Assembly: GCA_029861085.1 (NCBI GenBank) | Contig: JAOUAE010000051.1 | Span: 1 to 8,379 of the forward strand | Source: Candidatus Nitrosopumilus sp. | GTDB taxonomy: Archaea > Thermoproteota > Nitrososphaeria > Nitrososphaerales > Nitrosopumilaceae | Direction of reading: 5' to 3' | DNA: 8,379 nucleotides | Shown: positions 6,077-8,379 of the stretch, piece after piece | Numbering within the stretch: position 1 is the stretch's first letter | Layout of the letters: each line of letters begins with the position of its first letter | Notes under the pieces: model-generated | Databases searched by the model: none | The model's input: the letters and a program-made list of their open reading frames with translations, nothing else | Told to the model about the DNA's origin: nothing | Made by a program: the position numbers and the translations under genes

Positions 6077-7646
6077 AAGAAGAACTGGAGTAGTAGCACT
6101 CCTTTACTGGATTTGGGATGGGGTAGACAGAACTATCTTTACTGCAATAAAATTTTCATTCCCTGCAAGATTTGTCAGCCCGTTTGGATTTTTGGGCATG
6201 CTCACATTTATCGTATTCATTATTCTCGGTGTTTCAGGCGCGCTGCTCATGTTTTACTATCAACCTATCCTTGATAGGGCATGGGATAGTGTTCAATTCA
6301 TTAATGACGAGGTTCCATTTGGTTTTCACATAAGAAACATTCACTACCACGGTTCCAATGCAATGGTGCTTTTAGCAGTTCTTCACATGTATTATCAATA
6401 CTTTAGTGGAAGATATAAAATTAGAAATGAAGTTTTGTGGATGACTGGTGTCATTCTTGGTACTGTTACTATTCTTGAAGCATTTACAGGATATGATGTT
6501 ATTTTTAGTGAAAGAGCGGAGCTTGCAATCAGTATTGCGGCGTCGCTGACTACATCCATTCCAGTTGTGGGGCCGACAATTCGTGACGCGGCGTTGGGCA
6601 GTGGATTTTCAGACTTTGTATTGAGGTTCTATGCACAACACGTGTTCTTGTTACCCATTGTAATGCTTGGATTGATGGCAGTTCACTTCCCAAGATTCTT
6701 GGTCTTTGATGTCCCAATGGTGATGGCAATTGGTGGAGCAATTCTGATTACTGGCGGCGTATTCCCAATTGATATGGGGTTCAAGTTTGAGCCCACAGTA
6801 CCGCCTGGTGTGACGGTTCCTGAATGGTATCTCACAGGGATTTATGCGTTCATGAGGACGCAATATGACAAATTTGTTACAGGCTTGTTATGGCCGTTAT
6901 TATTCATTATATCATTTGTATTGATTCCATTTATTGACAGATACAAGAAATTCTCATGGAGGGATAGACCAATTATTACGGCATTTGGCATTACCAGTCT
7001 TGCTCAAATCATGGTTACCACTTATTGGGGATTCTATATTTCGCCTGATACGAAGATTCCTTTAGTAGAGCGTTTGGTAATTGATCCGATATTCTTCTAT
7101 TCTACAATGATATTGCTAGTACCGTTAGGATTTGGATTCACCTACATGATGATTAAGCTTGCAAATGAAGCAGAAAGAAAATCAAAACTTGCAAAAAGTA
7201 ACGGTCCTCAAAAGGTTGCCACCATCAATCTTTCTGAAAAATGGATTAACTGGTTGTTAATTGCACTTTTGGCTTTCCAAGTATTCCTAAATATTGCAGC
7301 GTATAATGCAGCTTTAATTGGAATGAAGAATATTTCGTTATTCTTTATTGGGATTATTTTGCTAGTGTTTGCAGCATTCTTCCATGTATACAGATATGCT
7401 ATGAGTCAGCAAAAGAATGCGCCCCCTCCTGCACCAGTTCCTGTAATGGATGAAAAACCAAAATTAGCAGAACCTGATGCATCTGTTGAGTCAAGCAAAC
7501 TTCCAGAAGGAGATGTCCAGCCTGAAGGAAAATCTGAAACAAAAGAATCACCTGTCGAAGTTTTAGTACCCAAAACCCAAGCAGATTTGGGAGTTAGTAC
7601 TAATGCCAACACAAATGTTGGTTCTGGCGATCTCAGCAAACCATAA
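6060..7646 (+). CDS. Cytochrome b subunit of complex III, long form with C-terminal extension
   Basis: This is the quinol-oxidising diheme subunit, 528 residues from the ATG at 6060. Heme ligands are His95 and His109 (13 residues between) in helix B, and His194 and His209 (14 between, the cytochrome b6 spacing) in helix D. PEWY at 254-257 marks the quinol-oxidation site. I count about ten membrane helices: roughly 44-66, 96-114, 127-147, 188-210, 218-236, 272-292, 306-326, 343-366, 397-416 and 424-444. The first eight match the fused cytochrome b core; the last two are extra. A Pro- and Glu-rich tail of about 80 residues follows, predicted cytoplasmic. There is no Cys in the protein, so no covalent heme as in b6. 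A TTG at 6054 is also in frame, but the ATG at 6060 is preferred; GGAG at 6047-6050 lies 9 nt before it. The gene overlaps the Rieske gene. Confidence 0.95.
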   Translation: MAVSLERRTGVVALLYWIWDGVDRTIFTAIKFSFPARFVSPFGFLGMLTFIVFIILGVSGALLMFYYQPILDRAWDSVQFINDEVPFGFHIRNIHYHGSNAMVLLAVLHMYYQYFSGRYKIRNEVLWMTGVILGTVTILEAFTGYDVIFSERAELAISIAASLTTSIPVVGPTIRDAALGSGFSDFVLRFYAQHVFLLPIVMLGLMAVHFPRFLVFDVPMVMAIGGAILITGGVFPIDMGFKFEPTVPPGVTVPEWYLTGIYAFMRTQYDKFVTGLLWPLLFIISFVLIPFIDRYKKFSWRDRPIITAFGITSLAQIMVTTYWGFYISPDTKIPLVERLVIDPIFFYSTMILLVPLGFGFTYMMIKLANEAERKSKLAKSNGPQKVATINLSEKWINWLLIALLAFQVFLNIAAYNAALIGMKNISLFFIGIILLVFAAFFHVYRYAMSQQKNAPPPAPVPVMDEKPKLAEPDASVESSKLPEGDVQPEGKSETKESPVEVLVPKTQADLGVSTNANTNVGSGDLSKP

Positions 7647-7667
7647 TTTCAAAACTTCTAAACAAGC

Positions 7668-7675
7668 TTTATAAG
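7668..7675 (+). promoter_or_regulatory. TATA box for the plastocyanin-like gene
   Basis: TTTATAAG is identical to the box before the Rieske gene, and its last base is again exactly 24 nt before the start codon (GTG at 7699). Transcription would start at the GTG, giving a leaderless message. It shows that the copper protein can be expressed separately from the complex III operon that ends at 7646. Confidence 0.75.
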
Positions 7676-7698
7676 AACTTGAGCGATTAAAAAAAATT

Positions 7699-8163
7699 GT
7701 GAGTGCACCTACGTCAAGTCATGCATATGGTATTGGAGTAATTGCGGTAATTGTTGGCATGTCTGCATTTGTTGTTTTTTATACTTCATTTTATCTTCCT
7801 GAATCTTTGGCAAAACCATCTGTGTCTGATCATATTTTGCATCCTGAAGAAGATCTTATCATTGAAATTGTTCCCGGTGCTGTTGTTGAAGGCAATGAAA
7901 ACTATGTTCCAAACAAACCTACAGTAATATTGGAAATTAACAATAGAGTAATCTGGGAAAATAATGATGAAACTGCACATACTGTAACTCCTGATCATAG
8001 ACATGCAGATAGTTATAGCGGAGACTTTGGCAGTACAAGCGTGTTAAAGCCTGGGGATACATATGAATTCTTATTTACTGAACCACAAGATGTTCCTTAC
8101 CATTGTACACCTCACCCATGGATGACTGGAATTATAACTGTGGAAAAAAGTAGAGGAATATGA
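7699..8163 (+). CDS. Membrane-anchored plastocyanin-like blue copper protein
   Basis: This 154-residue protein has one N-terminal membrane helix (about 10-31) and an external cupredoxin domain (about 55-149). Type 1 copper ligands are all visible: His94 in ETAHTV, then Cys136, His139 and Met142 in the loop YHCTPHPWM, the C-x2-H-x2-M pattern of plastocyanin-like proteins. It most likely takes electrons from the Rieske centre and passes them to a terminal oxidase; ammonia-oxidising archaea use many such copper proteins instead of cytochrome c. The GTG at 7699 is chosen because it follows the TATA box at the leaderless distance and gives a complete helix; the next in-frame Met (residue 21) would cut the helix in half. 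An in-frame stop at 7672-7674 bounds the region upstream. Confidence 0.93.
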   Translation: MSAPTSSHAYGIGVIAVIVGMSAFVVFYTSFYLPESLAKPSVSDHILHPEEDLIIEIVPGAVVEGNENYVPNKPTVILEINNRVIWENNDETAHTVTPDHRHADSYSGDFGSTSVLKPGDTYEFLFTEPQDVPYHCTPHPWMTGIITVEKSRGI

Positions 8164-8172
8164 TGATGCAAG

Positions 8173-8192
8173 AATATTCTAAATAGAATATT
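8173..8192. terminator. Inverted repeat at a convergent gene junction, possible bidirectional terminator
   Basis: AATATTCTA (8173-8181) and TAGAATATT (8184-8192) are perfect reverse complements around a 2-base centre, followed by a TTTT ending at 8194. The element begins 10 nt after the copper-protein stop and contains the stop codon of the minus-strand gene in its left arm. The stem is AT-rich and weak, so termination may rely more on the T-rich bases that continue to about 8230 on the plus strand. Confidence 0.5.
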
Positions 8193-8379
8193 TTGCAAAA
8201 ATTATTTGACTTTCTATTTCTTTATGCTGTTCAATAATTGACACTCTGAATTTTATTTCGTGTTCTTGTTTTGGCTCAAAATTAATCAATGCGGTAAATT
8301 CTGCCTTGTTTCCATTCATTACATCCTTGTTGATAAATAATCTTGAAACATTTTGTGATATGTTTTTTCCATTGTATGA
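8179..8379 (-). CDS. C-terminal part of an unknown protein, convergent with the copper gene (5' truncated)
   Basis: Read on the minus strand from the right edge, 66 codons run without a stop to TAG at 8181-8179. The translation has a balanced, protein-like composition, for example NKAEFTALINFEP and EIKFRVSIIEQHKE, with alternating hydrophobic residues that suggest beta strands; two N-glycosylation-type sequons (NIS, NVS) lie near the window edge. No plus-strand gene is visible in this stretch. The gap to the copper-protein stop is only 15 bp. I do not recognise the family; the start and any signal peptide lie outside the window. Confidence 0.6.
   Translation of the reverse strand, partial: SYNGKNISQNVSRLFINKDVMNGNKAEFTALINFEPKQEHEIKFRVSIIEQHKEIESQIIFAKYSI

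Noticed and set aside
7406..7639. Minus-strand open frame opposite the cytochrome b tail
   Set aside because: Its Gly/Ser/Thr-rich content is explained by the complement of the Pro/Glu/Ser-rich coding sequence; no promoter is visible.
8191..8200. Palindrome TTTTGCAAAA as an operator site
   Set aside because: It is short and AT-rich, lies inside the end of the minus-strand gene and is not repeated near any promoter here.

Overview
The window looks like chromosomal DNA of a marine-type ammonia-oxidising archaeon (Nitrososphaerota/Thaumarchaeota, Nitrosopumilus-like). The DNA is AT-rich. Archaeal TATA boxes lie about 24 nt before start codons, as expected for leaderless transcripts, and a poly-T tract looks like a terminator. 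The genes include a Rieske protein, a cytochrome b and a membrane-anchored blue copper protein, which is the copper-based electron-transfer style known from ammonia-oxidising archaea. No cytochrome c gene is visible.

Layout. Positions 1-494 hold the 3' end of a large secreted beta-sandwich protein that enters from the left; its context suggests the S-layer protein. A T-rich terminator (513-533) follows. Positions 608-1579 encode a 323-residue type I membrane protein with a signal peptide, beta-sandwich domains, a coiled coil of ten uninterrupted heptads and a C-terminal anchor. Positions 1611-5429 encode a 1272-residue membrane-anchored subtilisin-family protease with a full catalytic triad and a very long Asp-to-His insertion. 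Positions 5471-6076 (Rieske) and 6060-7646 (cytochrome b) overlap and form a two-gene complex III operon. Positions 7699-8163 encode a membrane-tethered plastocyanin-like protein from its own promoter. On the minus strand, 8179-8379 is the 3' end of a convergent unknown gene that leaves the window on the right. A 9-bp hairpin (8173-8192) lies at the convergent junction.

How the genes fit together. The left half is a cell-surface group: a lattice-type protein, a candidate membrane stalk and an ecto-protease. The right half is respiratory: quinol would be oxidised by the cytochrome b/Rieske complex, with the blue copper protein as the likely electron acceptor in place of cytochrome c. From memory, Nitrosopumilus maritimus has a similar order around Nmar_1542-1547 (complex III genes close to S-layer gene Nmar_1547). 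I could not check this here.

The most interesting idea is that the 323-residue protein is a thaumarchaeal analogue of the Sulfolobales S-layer stalk protein SlaB, encoded directly after a lattice protein that has no membrane anchor of its own at its C-terminus. This is inference from architecture and gene order. I saw no RNA gene, insertion sequence, CRISPR array or attachment site.
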